A DNA stretch of 12,703 nt from CABRXV01 sp900754955 (GCA_902475005.1 CABRXV010000060.1:1-12703), one strand, 5' to 3'; shown: positions 5,510 to 12,703, counted from the stretch's first letter. A program made the numbers and translations. Notes: a model not told the origin generated them from the sequence alone.

Positions 5510-6715
5510 ATGCCCGCCAAGGTTTCCGAAGACTACGTGTACCTCGACTACGCGGCCACCGCGCCGCTGTGCGAGGAGGCGGCGCGCGCGATGGAGCCCT
5601 ACCAGGTTCCGGGGCGCGCGAACCTCATGGTGAACGCGAACGCCAATTCGCTCCATTCGCCCGGCCGCGCCGCGTTCGAGGCCATGGAGCGCGCGCGTCG
5701 CACGGTAGCTCGCGCACTCGGCGCGAAGCGTCCCGACGAGATCATTTTCACTTCGGGCGCCACCGAAGCCGACAACGCCGTGATCTTCGGCATCGTGAGC
5801 GCCGTGGCAGACGCGAAGCGCCGTGCGGGGCAGGGCGGCTTTACGCCGCACGTCGTTGTGTCGTCGATCGAGCACGAGGCGGTGCTCCAGGCGGCGCACG
5901 AGCTTGTCCAGCGCGGCTGCCGCGTGAGCTACGTCGATCCCGACGCACGCGGCTTCGTGACGCCCGATGCGCTTGAGCGCGTCATCGACGACGACACGGT
6001 GCTCGTGTCGGTGCAGATGGCGAACTCCGAGGTGGGCTCCATCCAGCCCGTCGCCGATCTCGCGCACATCGCCCACAGCCGCGGGGCGCTCTTCCACACC
6101 GACGCGGTGCAGGCCCTCGGCAAGACGCCCGTCGACCTGGCGGCGCTCGACGTGGACGCGGCATCGTTCGCGGCGCACAAGATCGGCGGCCCGAAGGGCG
6201 TCGGCGCGCTCTATCTGCGCACGCGCACGCCGTTCGACGCGTTCATGGTGGGCGGCGGTCAGGAGGGCGCGCGCCGCAGCGGCACGCAGAACGTGGCGGG
6301 CATCGTCGGGTTCGCGGCGGCGTGCGAGGCGGTGTGCGGCATGGTCGACGCGGAGATCGCGCGTCTCGGCGCGCTGCGCGACAAGCTCTACGCGGCGCTC
6401 TCCTCGCTCGGCCCCGTCACGCCGACGGTGGCGGTGGAGCCGGGCAGCCGCGCGTTCCTTCCCAACATCGTGCACGTGCTCGTCGACGGTTTCGAGAGCG
6501 AGACGCTCATTCTGCGCCTCGACATGGAGGGCTTCGGCATCTCGGGCGGCAGCGCCTGCGCATCCCATTCGCTCGATCCGAGCCATGTGCTCAAAGCGAT
6601 GGGCTTCAGCCGCGACCGCGCGCTCGGCGCGCTGCGCATCTCGATGGGCCGCTACACCACCGAAGACGACATCGACGCGTTTCTTACTGCGTTCGTGCAC
6701 TGCCTGGAGTGGTAA
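5510..6715 (+). CDS. NifS/IscS-type cysteine desulfurase
   Basis: This PLP-dependent class V aminotransferase-fold enzyme takes sulfur from cysteine onto an active-site cysteine for Fe-S cluster assembly or tRNA thiolation. It begins with the typical YLDYAATAPL. His122 (SSIEHEAV) stacks on the cofactor, Asp and Gln of FHTDAVQALGK bind PLP, Lys224 in FAAHKIGGPKG is the Schiff-base lysine, and Cys350 in GSACASHSLDP is the persulfide cysteine of the group I (IscS/NifS) loop. RRSGTQN is also present. Length (401 aa) is normal. The ATG has AGGAGG at 5494-5499, inside the end of rpe. No iscU, nifU or mnmA follows directly, so the sulfur acceptor cannot be told from context. Confidence 0.94.
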   Translation: MPAKVSEDYVYLDYAATAPLCEEAARAMEPYQVPGRANLMVNANANSLHSPGRAAFEAMERARRTVARALGAKRPDEIIFTSGATEADNAVIFGIVSAVADAKRRAGQGGFTPHVVVSSIEHEAVLQAAHELVQRGCRVSYVDPDARGFVTPDALERVIDDDTVLVSVQMANSEVGSIQPVADLAHIAHSRGALFHTDAVQALGKTPVDLAALDVDAASFAAHKIGGPKGVGALYLRTRTPFDAFMVGGGQEGARRSGTQNVAGIVGFAAACEAVCGMVDAEIARLGALRDKLYAALSSLGPVTPTVAVEPGSRAFLPNIVHVLVDGFESETLILRLDMEGFGISGGSACASHSLDPSHVLKAMGFSRDRALGALRISMGRYTTEDDIDAFLTAFVHCLEW

Positions 6716-6831
6716 AGTTTCCTGTGGAGGGTGCGGAGGGCGCGCGCTGAGGCGCAAACCCGTCGCGCACTGACGGCGGCACAACGCCTGCGCGGGCGCC
6801 GCAATCGACATCGAGGCAAGGAGAGCACACG

Positions 6832-7647
6832 ATGGAGCTGATCAACACGCACTGCCATTCGCGGTACTGCGGCCATGGCGAAGGCGAGGTTGAGGAGTAC
6901 GTGCGCGCCGCCGAGGCGGCGGGGATCACCACGCTGGCGTTCACCGAGCATTTTCCGCTCACGCCGGCGTTCGACCCTGACAAGTACCTCTCCGTCACGC
7001 CCGAGAACCTGCCGCGCTACCTCGAGGCGGTTGAGCGGGCGCGTCGGGACCACCCCGCGCTCGAGATCATCACGGGCTGCGAGATGGACTACCTCGGCCC
7101 CGACGAGGACCGCACGATCACCGAAGCCGATCTCGCGCCGTTCTCGCTCGTGCTCGGGTCGGTGCACTTCGTGGACGCCTGGCCCTTCGATGATCCCGCG
7201 CAGCGCGACCGCTGGAACGAGCCCGGCGCCGTCGACGCGATCTGGACGCGCTACGGCGAGCTGTGGTGTGCGGCGGCGTCTGATCCCGCGCAGCCCTTCG
7301 ACGTGATGGCGCACCCCGATCTCGCCAAGAAGTTCGCCTATTACCCGTACTTCGAGCTTGCGCCGTACTTCGAGCGCATGGCCGAGGCGGCGCGGGCGGG
7401 CGAGCGCATGATCGAGGTGAACACGTCGGGTTCGTACTACGCTTGCGAGGAGATGTTCCCCGCGCCGACGCTGCTCGCGGCGTTCTGCCGCGCAGGCGTG
7501 CCCTGCACGGTCGGCACCGACGCGCACACGCCCGCGAACGTGGCACGCGACATCGAGCGTGCCTACGCGCTCATGTACGAGGCGGGCTATCGCGTGGTGA
7601 CGGTGCCCACGGCGTCGGGCGACCGACGGGAGATTCCCATCGAGTAG
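6832..7647 (+). CDS. hisJ: PHP-domain histidinol-phosphatase (HisJ/HisK family)
   Basis: The protein (271 aa) has the PHP metal-binding motifs in family order: HCHSRYCGHG near the N-terminus, TEHFPL, the glutamate in GCEMDY, GSVHFVD, AHPDL and GTDAHTP. This combination and length fit the monofunctional histidinol-phosphate phosphatase of the HisJ/HisK type, which dephosphorylates L-histidinol phosphate in histidine synthesis. No other his gene is in the window; the family is often unlinked to the his operon. Other PHP phosphoesterases share the fold, so the substrate is inferred. AAGGAG at 6818-6823 precedes the ATG by 8 nt. A 116-nt gap without recognised features separates it from the desulfurase gene. 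Confidence 0.85.
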   Translation: MELINTHCHSRYCGHGEGEVEEYVRAAEAAGITTLAFTEHFPLTPAFDPDKYLSVTPENLPRYLEAVERARRDHPALEIITGCEMDYLGPDEDRTITEADLAPFSLVLGSVHFVDAWPFDDPAQRDRWNEPGAVDAIWTRYGELWCAAASDPAQPFDVMAHPDLAKKFAYYPYFELAPYFERMAEAARAGERMIEVNTSGSYYACEEMFPAPTLLAAFCRAGVPCTVGTDAHTPANVARDIERAYALMYEAGYRVVTVPTASGDRREIPIE

Positions 7648-7710
7648 ACATCGCGGTGTCGGCCGCGAAGCTGCGAAACCTCAGAATTCTGGAACGTCAA
7701 GAGAAAGAAG

Positions 7711-8643
7711 ATGGTGACGATGGCATTGTTCAACAAGCGCGAGAGCGGAGGGAAGGCGGCCGGCGCAGGCGAGGCGCTCTCGAAGCGTCCTGCGCATGCG
7801 CTTGCGCGCAAGAGCGGCTCGTTCACGGTCGGCTCGCTCGAGGCGGCGATGCTCAAGTTCTTTCCCGCGGAGGATGCCGAGGAGTGGGATCGCACGGGTC
7901 TTGTCGTGGGGGAGCCTGCGCTTCCCGTGCGCAAGATCGCCGTGGCGCTCGACCCTACGGTGAGCGCCATCCGCGAGGCCGCTGCGTCGGGCGCGAACGT
8001 GCTCGTGACGCATCACCCGCCGTTTCTGACGGCGCCCGATTCGTTCGCTCCCGCGGCGTCGCCGGCGCTGAGCCCGGGTGCGGGCGTGTGGGCCGCCATC
8101 CAGAACCAGGTGGCGCTCATGTGCTTCCATACGGCATGCGACGTGAGCCTCAGCGCAGCGCGGATGCTGCCGGGCATGCTCGGCCTCGAATTCCGCGGCA
8201 AGTTCATCGAGCCCTCGACGGCGAATTCGCGCCGCGGCTACGGGCAGGTGTGCTCTGTTCCCGAAAACGACGGCGAGCCCGAGACGCTCGGACGCCTTGC
8301 TTCGCGCTGCACGGCGGTGTTCGGCCGCGCGCCGCGCGTGTGGGGCGATTTCGACGCGCCGGTGCGCACGGCGGTGACGGCGACGGGTTCGGGCGGCGAC
8401 ACGGCGCGCTGCTGCCTCGGCGCCGGCGTCGACTGCATCATCTGCGGCGAGGTGCACTACCACGACGCGCTCGACCTCGCGCAGGCGGGTCTCGGCATCA
8501 TCGAGCTCGGCCACGACGTGAGCGAGCTGCCGCTCACGGCGGTGCTTGCCGATGCGCTCGCGCGTGCGGGCGTGCCGCAGGACGACATCGTCATGATCGA
8601 CCAGTCCGAGAACTGGGCGTATCCCGAAGCCATCCGCGTGTAG
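7711..8643 (+). CDS. NIF3-like dinuclear metal-binding protein (DUF34/YbgI-YqfO family)
   Basis: The signatures of the NIF3 family are clear: EEWDRTGLVVGEP, the metal-binding THHPP (His101, His102), FHTACDVS (Asp144), GEVHYHDALDLAQAGLGIIELGH (His268) and the glutamate Glu272 in VSE. The family forms hexameric toroids with a two-metal site; a GTP cyclohydrolase-like or metal-chaperone role has been proposed, but the function is unsettled. At 310 aa it lacks the full ~100-residue insert of the YqfO type, but it has a basic, Ala/Lys-rich N-terminal extension of about 37 residues before the domain starts at FTVGSLEAAM. The start is ambiguous: ATG 7711 directly follows GAGAAAGAAG, while ATG 7720 has better spacing from that purine run. 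The gene downstream encodes a zinc-ribbon protein, a frequent pairing in bacteria. Confidence 0.92.
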   Translation: MVTMALFNKRESGGKAAGAGEALSKRPAHALARKSGSFTVGSLEAAMLKFFPAEDAEEWDRTGLVVGEPALPVRKIAVALDPTVSAIREAAASGANVLVTHHPPFLTAPDSFAPAASPALSPGAGVWAAIQNQVALMCFHTACDVSLSAARMLPGMLGLEFRGKFIEPSTANSRRGYGQVCSVPENDGEPETLGRLASRCTAVFGRAPRVWGDFDAPVRTAVTATGSGGDTARCCLGAGVDCIICGEVHYHDALDLAQAGLGIIELGHDVSELPLTAVLADALARAGVPQDDIVMIDQSENWAYPEAIRV

Positions 8644-8650
8644 CGCGACG

Positions 8651-8667
8651 GCGCCGCAGGGCGGCGC
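8651..8667 (+). terminator. Hairpin after the NIF3-like gene
   Basis: GCGCCGC and GCGGCGC form a perfect 7-bp stem around an AGG loop, 7 nt after the stop codon. No T-run follows. It may attenuate rather than fully terminate, because the zinc-ribbon gene 150 nt further on is usually co-expressed with its neighbour in other bacteria. Confidence 0.35.
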
Positions 8668-8747
8668 GCTGGGTGGCTGACCCTTGGCGTCGTACGGCGG
8701 CATTTTCCCAGCAGCATGCCGGACGCGCGCCGCGTGCGACGCCGGCG

Positions 8748-8760
8748 GCCGCAAGGCGGC
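8748..8760 (+). repeat. Small hairpin upstream of the zinc-ribbon gene
   Basis: GCCGC and GCGGC flank an AAG loop. The string GGCGGCCGCAAG around it recurs in reverse complement near 12625-12636, downstream of the last gene. That suggests a short dispersed intergenic hairpin element, or simply biased GC-rich sequence. Confidence 0.25.
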
Positions 8761-8799
8761 AACGATCGACTCGCAGGACCCGCAAGAGAGAGGCGGAGC

Positions 8800-9522
8800 A
8801 TGGAAGCAAGACATGATGACCTGGTCGGGCTCGTGGGCCTTCAGCAGATCGACCTCGAGGCGCGCAAACTGCGCCGTGCCTTCGAGGATCTTCCCCAGCG
8901 GAAGAAGATCATGGACGCCCGCGCCCGTCGCGAGGCGATCGCCGAGAAGCGCGGTACGATCAACGGCCTCAAGAAGAACGCGAGCGGGCGCCTCGTGCGC
9001 ATCAACGACGAGGAAGCGTCGCTTTCGCGCAAGGCCGCCGAGGTTCAGGCCGCCATCGAGCAGGCGCAGGGCGACTACCGCAACCTCGAGGCGCGCACGA
9101 AGGAGCTCGCCGGCATCGAGCGTCGCCAGGGCGTTCTCGCTGAGGACCGCGCCAAGGTGGAGCAGGAGCTCGCGAAGATAGCCGATGTCGAGGCGCAGGT
9201 GGCGCTCGCGCTTGAGGAGATCGACGCAGCCGAAGCGCGCGCGATCGCGTCGTTCCAGCAGGAGGGCGGTCGTCTGCGTCAGCAGATCCACGACCTCGAG
9301 CAGAAACGCGCCGAGACGGCCCGCACGATCGATCCGAAGCTCGTGGAGCTCTACGAGAAGACGGCGAAGCGTGCGGGCGGCGTCGGGCTCGGGGTGCTCA
9401 AGGGCTCGCAGTGCGGGGCGTGTCGCGCCGCCATCGACGGCGGGCGGCTCATCGAGCTGAAGGCGCAGGCGCCGCTCGGCACCTGCCCTGCGTGCAAGCG
9501 TCTCCTCGTGATCGGGGAGTAA
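8800..9522 (+). CDS. Coiled-coil protein with C-terminal C4 zinc ribbon (zf-RING_7/CT398 type)
   Basis: This 240-aa protein is almost entirely charged alpha-helical coiled coil to about residue 180, rich in Glu, Arg, Lys and Ala heptads. It ends in a zinc ribbon with Cys205-x2-Cys208 (QCGACRAAI) and Cys229-x2-Cys232 (TCPACKRLLV). This matches the widespread family of putative nucleic-acid-binding zinc-ribbon proteins found next to NIF3-like genes; the role is not established. I place the start at the ATG at 8800, after GAGAGAGGCGG. The frame stays open upstream to 8716, but the extra 28 residues are Arg/Pro-rich, overlap the intergenic hairpin and lack a family match. Confidence 0.88.
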   Translation: MEARHDDLVGLVGLQQIDLEARKLRRAFEDLPQRKKIMDARARREAIAEKRGTINGLKKNASGRLVRINDEEASLSRKAAEVQAAIEQAQGDYRNLEARTKELAGIERRQGVLAEDRAKVEQELAKIADVEAQVALALEEIDAAEARAIASFQQEGGRLRQQIHDLEQKRAETARTIDPKLVELYEKTAKRAGGVGLGVLKGSQCGACRAAIDGGRLIELKAQAPLGTCPACKRLLVIGE

Positions 9523-9661
9523 CCGCAGCTGCACCCGTAGCCCGGCGCGCGGCTTCTCGCCGTTCCCCATGGGGGTGGGGTTGCGACGGAGAGAGGCGGC
9601 GCGGTGCCGGGGCGCGTGGGGCGCGGTTGCCGGGCGTCTGACGACGAGCATTGAGAGTCGT

Positions 9662-9679
9662 GCTTCGAGCGAGCGAAGC
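9662..9679. repeat. Inverted repeat upstream of the molybdoenzyme operon
   Basis: GCTTCG and CGAAGC flank a 6-nt spacer, about 90 nt before the ATG at 9771. It could be a regulator site or a hairpin in the leader. No convincing -35/-10 pair was found in the 248-nt gap 9523-9770, which otherwise holds a CCCCATGGGG palindrome and no gene. Confidence 0.3.
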
Positions 9680-9770
9680 AGAAAACAAGAATGAAGGCGT
9701 TTCCCGTTTCCGCAGGGGGCTCAAAGAGGGGATACGGGGCGGCGTACGTCATCCGAGAGAAGGAGTGCGT

Positions 9771-12155
9771 ATGTCGGAGTCATTCGTTTACACGGCCTGC
9801 CCCGGGTGGGGCGACCACGAGTACTGCGCGATCAAATCGGTCGTGCGCGACGGGCGTCTCGTGCGTACCGAGCCCGTCGATTACACGGGGCCCGAGGAGC
9901 ATGAGGGCTACATCTGCCAGAAGGGCGTGATGAGCTGCCGCCAGCCCTACAACCCCAAACGGCTCACGCATCCGCTCAAACGTGCGGGCGCGCGCGGCAG
10001 CGGGCAGTGGGAGCGCATCAGCTGGGATCAGGCGCTCGACGAGATCGCGGAGAAGCTGCTTTCCTTGCGCGATGCGTACGGCCCGGAGTCGCTGGCGATG
10101 TGGAACCTCGTGGCGAGCGTGCCGCCTGCGCAGGGGCTCGCCTCGCTTCTGGCCACGCGCTTCATCGGGCTGTGGGGCGCGACCGACCCCATTGCGGGCT
10201 ACGGGCTCGACAACGGGCCGTTCTACGCCGCCTACTTCGACATGGGCAACTTCAACCGCTACTGCACCACCGACCCCGCCAACTTCGACGATGCGAAGCT
10301 GCTCATCGTGTGGGGCGCCAATCCCGTGGAGAATCAGCAGCGCGTGACGAAGCATCTCGTGGAAGCGCGCAGCCGCGGTGCGCGCATCGTCGACGTGGGG
10401 CTGCTGTTCGATGCCACCGCCGCCTTCGCCGACGAGTTCGTGCCCGTCAAGCCTGGCAGCGATCCGGCGCTCGCTCTGTGCATGGCGCACGTGATCGTGG
10501 AGGAGGGGCTGTTCGATCGCGCCTTCATGCTCGAGCACACGGTGGCGCCCTTCCTCGTGGCGCCCGACGGCATGCTCGCGCGCGATGCGGCGGGCAACTA
10601 CCTGGTGTGGAATGCCGACGCGGACGCGCCCTGCGCGGTGACGCCCGGCGTGAAGGAGATCCCCTGTGCGAACCCTGCGCTCGAAGGCGCATTTGACGTG
10701 GGCGGACGTCGGTGCGAGACCGCCTTCACGAAGCTGCGCGCCCACCTTTCCGCCTATACGCTCGCCTATCAGGAGCAGATCACGGGCGTGCCCGCCGCCT
10801 GTGCGCTGCGCCTCGCGCACGAGTACGCGAGCGTGAAGCCGTCGTACCTTATCGGTGCGCTTGGGCTGCGTTATCAGAACCAGGGCGAGAGCTACCGCGC
10901 GTTCTACCTGCTCGGCATGCTCACGGGCAACCTCGGGGTGCGCGGCGGCGGCGTGACGAGCGAGATGCTGCCCTCGGGCTGGCCGCTTTCGTTCAACGAC
11001 GCCGCCATCGCCATGCCGCACGGAAAGGATGCCTTCAAGGGCCATACGGTGCGGCAGTGCGATTTCTTCGACGACGTTGAGTCGGGTCGTTCGAAGGTGA
11101 AGGCGCTGTGGGTGGTCGCCGGCAACCCCGTGCACAACTGCCCCAACCGCTCGCGGTGGATCGAACGCGTGCTTCCCAACCTCGACCTCGTGGTGGACGT
11201 GGACGTGTGGATGACCGACACGGGAGAGTACGCCGACTACGTGCTGCCCGACTGCATGCCGTTCGAGCGCACCGAGCTTGTGTGCGCGGCGGCGTACAAC
11301 CACATCGTGCTGCAGGAGGCGGCCATCGAGCCGGCGGGCGAGGCGAAAGACCCCACGTTCCTGTATTCCGAGCTCGCGCGGCGCGTGGGACTCGGGGAGT
11401 ACTTCGACAAGACCGCCGAGGAGTGGATCGAGCTGCGGCTCCAATCCGATCAGCCCGCCATCGCCAACATCACGCCGCCGCTTACGCTTGAGCGGTTGAA
11501 GCGCGAGAAGGCGGTGCGCGCCGCTGTGCCCGAGGTGCCGTGGAATCCGTTCTGGGGGATGGACTTCGCCACGCCGACCGCGCGACTCGAGTTCTACGCA
11601 GAGCGGTTGGTGCCGGTGGGCGCGCAGATGGCGTCGTACCGGCCGCCGCTCGAGGCTCCCACGCCGCAGAGCCTGGCGGCGGGGGAGAGCCCGTATCCCT
11701 ACCAGTTCTTCAGCGGGCGGCAGCGCTTCTTCATGCAGTCGATGTTCAGCGACGATCCCGTGATGGCGGAGCTGTCGGGCGGCAAGCCCACGGCGCGCAT
11801 CAACCCCGTCGACGCCGCGCGCGAGGGTATTCGCGACGGCGACAAGGTGGAGGTGTTCAACCAGCGCGGGCACGTGGTGGCGCAGATGCGGCTCGATCAG
11901 GCGATTCCGCCCGGCACCGTGCAGGTGTGGTTCGGCTGGCGCCACGATGCGTTCGAGGAGGGCATGTACTCCGAGCTCATCGTGCCGCTCGGCAGCAGGG
12001 AGACGCTCGATGATGTCGCCGATCGCTGGTGGGATCTGGTCGTGGCGCAGGACGGCGTGCGCCACGGTACGGGCACGGGCGGCCTAGCGGGGCTTGCCGG
12101 CGCCTGGGACACCATCTGGGATTGCGCATGCGACGTGCGCAAGGTCGGGGAGTGA
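9771..12155 (+). CDS. Molybdopterin-dependent oxidoreductase, DMSO reductase family, catalytic subunit
   Basis: The 794-aa protein follows the DMSO reductase family plan. An N-terminal Fe-S segment has Cys10, Cys19 and Cys49 in CPGWGDHEYC...ICQKG. The molybdopterin domain starts with RLTHPLKR...WERISWDQALDEIAEKL and includes LLIVWGANPVENQ, KPGSDPALALCMAHVI, YLLGMLTGNLGVRGGGV, VVAGNPVHNCPN and DVWMTDTGEYADYVLPD. The C-terminal dinucleotide-binding beta-barrel starts near residue 640 (ARINPVDAAREGIRDGDKVEVFNQRG). By eye, Asp147 in YGLDNG falls at the molybdenum-ligand position (Ser in DMSO reductase). There is no twin-arginine signal, so it should be cytoplasmic. The start is the ATG at 9771 with AAGGAG at 9760-9765; the frame runs upstream to 9651 without support. 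The Fe-S subunit gene follows after 9 nt. The substrate cannot be predicted; related enzymes include acetylene hydratase, pyrogallol transhydroxylase and the catechol dehydroxylases of gut Eggerthellaceae. Confidence 0.93.
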   Translation: MSESFVYTACPGWGDHEYCAIKSVVRDGRLVRTEPVDYTGPEEHEGYICQKGVMSCRQPYNPKRLTHPLKRAGARGSGQWERISWDQALDEIAEKLLSLRDAYGPESLAMWNLVASVPPAQGLASLLATRFIGLWGATDPIAGYGLDNGPFYAAYFDMGNFNRYCTTDPANFDDAKLLIVWGANPVENQQRVTKHLVEARSRGARIVDVGLLFDATAAFADEFVPVKPGSDPALALCMAHVIVEEGLFDRAFMLEHTVAPFLVAPDGMLARDAAGNYLVWNADADAPCAVTPGVKEIPCANPALEGAFDVGGRRCETAFTKLRAHLSAYTLAYQEQITGVPAACALRLAHEYASVKPSYLIGALGLRYQNQGESYRAFYLLGMLTGNLGVRGGGVTSEMLPSGWPLSFNDAAIAMPHGKDAFKGHTVRQCDFFDDVESGRSKVKALWVVAGNPVHNCPNRSRWIERVLPNLDLVVDVDVWMTDTGEYADYVLPDCMPFERTELVCAAAYNHIVLQEAAIEPAGEAKDPTFLYSELARRVGLGEYFDKTAEEWIELRLQSDQPAIANITPPLTLERLKREKAVRAAVPEVPWNPFWGMDFATPTARLEFYAERLVPVGAQMASYRPPLEAPTPQSLAAGESPYPYQFFSGRQRFFMQSMFSDDPVMAELSGGKPTARINPVDAAREGIRDGDKVEVFNQRGHVVAQMRLDQAIPPGTVQVWFGWRHDAFEEGMYSELIVPLGSRETLDDVADRWWDLVVAQDGVRHGTGTGGLAGLAGAWDTIWDCACDVRKVGE

Positions 12156-12164
12156 GGGGTCATC

Positions 12165-12563
12165 ATGGCTGAGAGCACCATTTTCGTGAACCTGCAGCGA
12201 TGCACGGGCTGCTGGACCTGCTCGCTTGCGTGCAAGGTGGGAAACGACCTCCCCGACGGCACCCTGTGGCAGACGGTGCGCACGCTGGGATCGGGCGAGG
12301 GAATTGATCGCCCAGCGGGTACGTGGCCCGATCTGCGCATGAGCTGGATTCCCATTTGGTCGCGGTCGTGCATCAAATGCGCGCCGCGCGTGGCGGCGGG
12401 CGAGCTGCCCTACTGCGTGAAATGCTGCCCGAACGGCGCGCTGAGCTTCGGCGCGGATGCACAAGCGAAGATCGACGCGGCGCGTGCGGAGGGCTTCCGC
12501 ATCTTCGAGCTGCCCGCGTGGGAGAACGCGAAAGACGGCATCGTGTACGCATGTAAGGAGTAG
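12165..12563 (+). CDS. 4Fe-4S ferredoxin-type electron-transfer subunit (two clusters)
   Basis: This 132-aa protein begins with Cys13-x2-Cys16-x2-Cys19-x3-Cys23 (RCTGCWTCSLACK). It has a second set, Cys69-x2-Cys72, then Cys84-x3-Cys88-Pro (CIKC...YCVKCCPNGALSFG). That pairing gives two [4Fe-4S] clusters in the DmsB/NrfC fold, whereas DmsB-like subunits normally carry four clusters in about 200 residues, so this is a short form. A further Cys130 is at the C-terminus. The gene starts 9 nt after the molybdoenzyme stop with GAGGGG upstream, so it is surely its partner and probably passes electrons to or from it. No signal peptide and no membrane-anchor gene are seen before the window ends. Confidence 0.9.
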   Translation: MAESTIFVNLQRCTGCWTCSLACKVGNDLPDGTLWQTVRTLGSGEGIDRPAGTWPDLRMSWIPIWSRSCIKCAPRVAAGELPYCVKCCPNGALSFGADAQAKIDAARAEGFRIFELPAWENAKDGIVYACKE

Positions 12564-12567
12564 CGGC

Positions 12568-12643
12568 CAGGAGCTGAGGAGTGTCGCTTGCGACTGTCGC
12601 GGGTGCAGGAGCCGAGGGGCGCCGCTTGCGGCCGCCGCGTGCG
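12568..12643 (+). repeat. 38-bp tandem repeat, two diverged copies, with hairpins
   Basis: Unit 1 (12568-12605) and unit 2 (12606-12643) both start CAGGAGC and agree at 29 of 38 positions by my count. Eight of nine differences are transitions, all with A/T in unit 1 and G/C in unit 2. Each unit contains a small hairpin with a CTTG tetraloop: GTCGCTTGCGAC and GCCGCTTGCGGC. It lies directly after the Fe-S subunit gene; no coding function is apparent. Confidence 0.6.
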
Positions 12644-12650
12644 CACGAAA

Positions 12651-12664
12651 AAGCCGAGAAGCGG
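12651..12664 (-). terminator. Possible terminator for a minus-strand gene to the right
   Basis: Read on the minus strand, GCCG-CTTCT-CGGC is followed by TTTTTCG, a short stem with a T-run. That would fit a terminator for a gene entering from beyond the right edge. The 4-bp stem is weak, so this is tentative. Confidence 0.25.
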
Positions 12665-12703
12665 CGATTTCGTCCACTTTCGCGAAATTCCGGTCTCGTT
12701 TCG

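Noticed and set aside
9651..9770. Upstream extension of the molybdoenzyme frame (40 more residues, TTG start)
   Set aside because: The extension is charged, has no Tat motif (RRxFLK-type) and no family resemblance, while the ATG at 9771 has AAGGAG 5 nt upstream.
9780..12065. Very long open frame (about 760 codons) antisense to the molybdoenzyme, and similar long antisense frames at 5249-6811 and 7681-9651
   Set aside because: They are products of the GC-rich third codon positions of the sense genes. Their translations are dominated by Arg, His, Ala and Glu, lack family motifs and have no supported starts; the sense genes are unambiguous.
1..12703. tRNA, rRNA, CRISPR array, riboswitch or insertion sequence
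   Set aside because: I saw no cloverleaf, no regularly spaced repeat-spacer array, no recognisable riboswitch core and no transposase-like protein anywhere in the window.

Overview
The window is GC-rich and gene-dense, with GTG as well as ATG starts and clear AGGAG-type ribosome binding sites. The gene content points to an anaerobic actinobacterium of class Coriobacteriia, most likely Eggerthellaceae (inference). The grounds are a clostridia-like order DUF512 - der - plsY - gpsA in a high-GC genome, together with a cytoplasmic-looking DMSO-reductase-family molybdoenzyme and a small Fe-S partner.

Layout. (1) 3-3620, plus strand: the end of a DUF512 protein, der (ribosome-assembly GTPase), plsY and gpsA (the first steps of phospholipid synthesis: sn-glycerol-3-phosphate formation and its acylation). 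(2) 3621-3947: a gap between convergent genes holding two perfect parS sites (TGTTTCACGTGAAACA), each inside a 31-bp perfect direct repeat, with repeated TGCGGA hexamers and hairpins between them. (3) 3948-4421, minus strand: an Ogt/MGMT-fold protein in which the methyl-acceptor cysteine is alanine (PAHR instead of PCHR). (4) 4422-4796: a divergent control region with a good -10 for the Ogt-like gene and five copies of a 12-bp box (GRYGAYAARYGG) arranged as two tandem pairs in opposite orientation plus a single box. (5) 4797-7647, plus strand: rpe and a NifS/IscS-type cysteine desulfurase (5-nt gap, one operon), then a PHP-family histidinol-phosphatase. (6) 7711-9522: a NIF3-family dinuclear-metal protein followed by a coiled-coil/zinc-ribbon protein. 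(7) 9771-12563: a molybdopterin oxidoreductase and a two-cluster ferredoxin-like subunit, forming a two-gene operon of unknown substrate. (8) 12564-12703: a 38-bp tandem repeat whose two copies each form a small hairpin with compensatory changes; no gene seen.

Most of the window is housekeeping. The parts that deserve attention are the parS pair and the sequence between them, the Cys-to-Ala alkyltransferase-like protein beside them, the box array upstream of it, and the molybdoenzyme with a non-canonical Fe-S motif. Functions come from motif reading by eye; no database search was possible.
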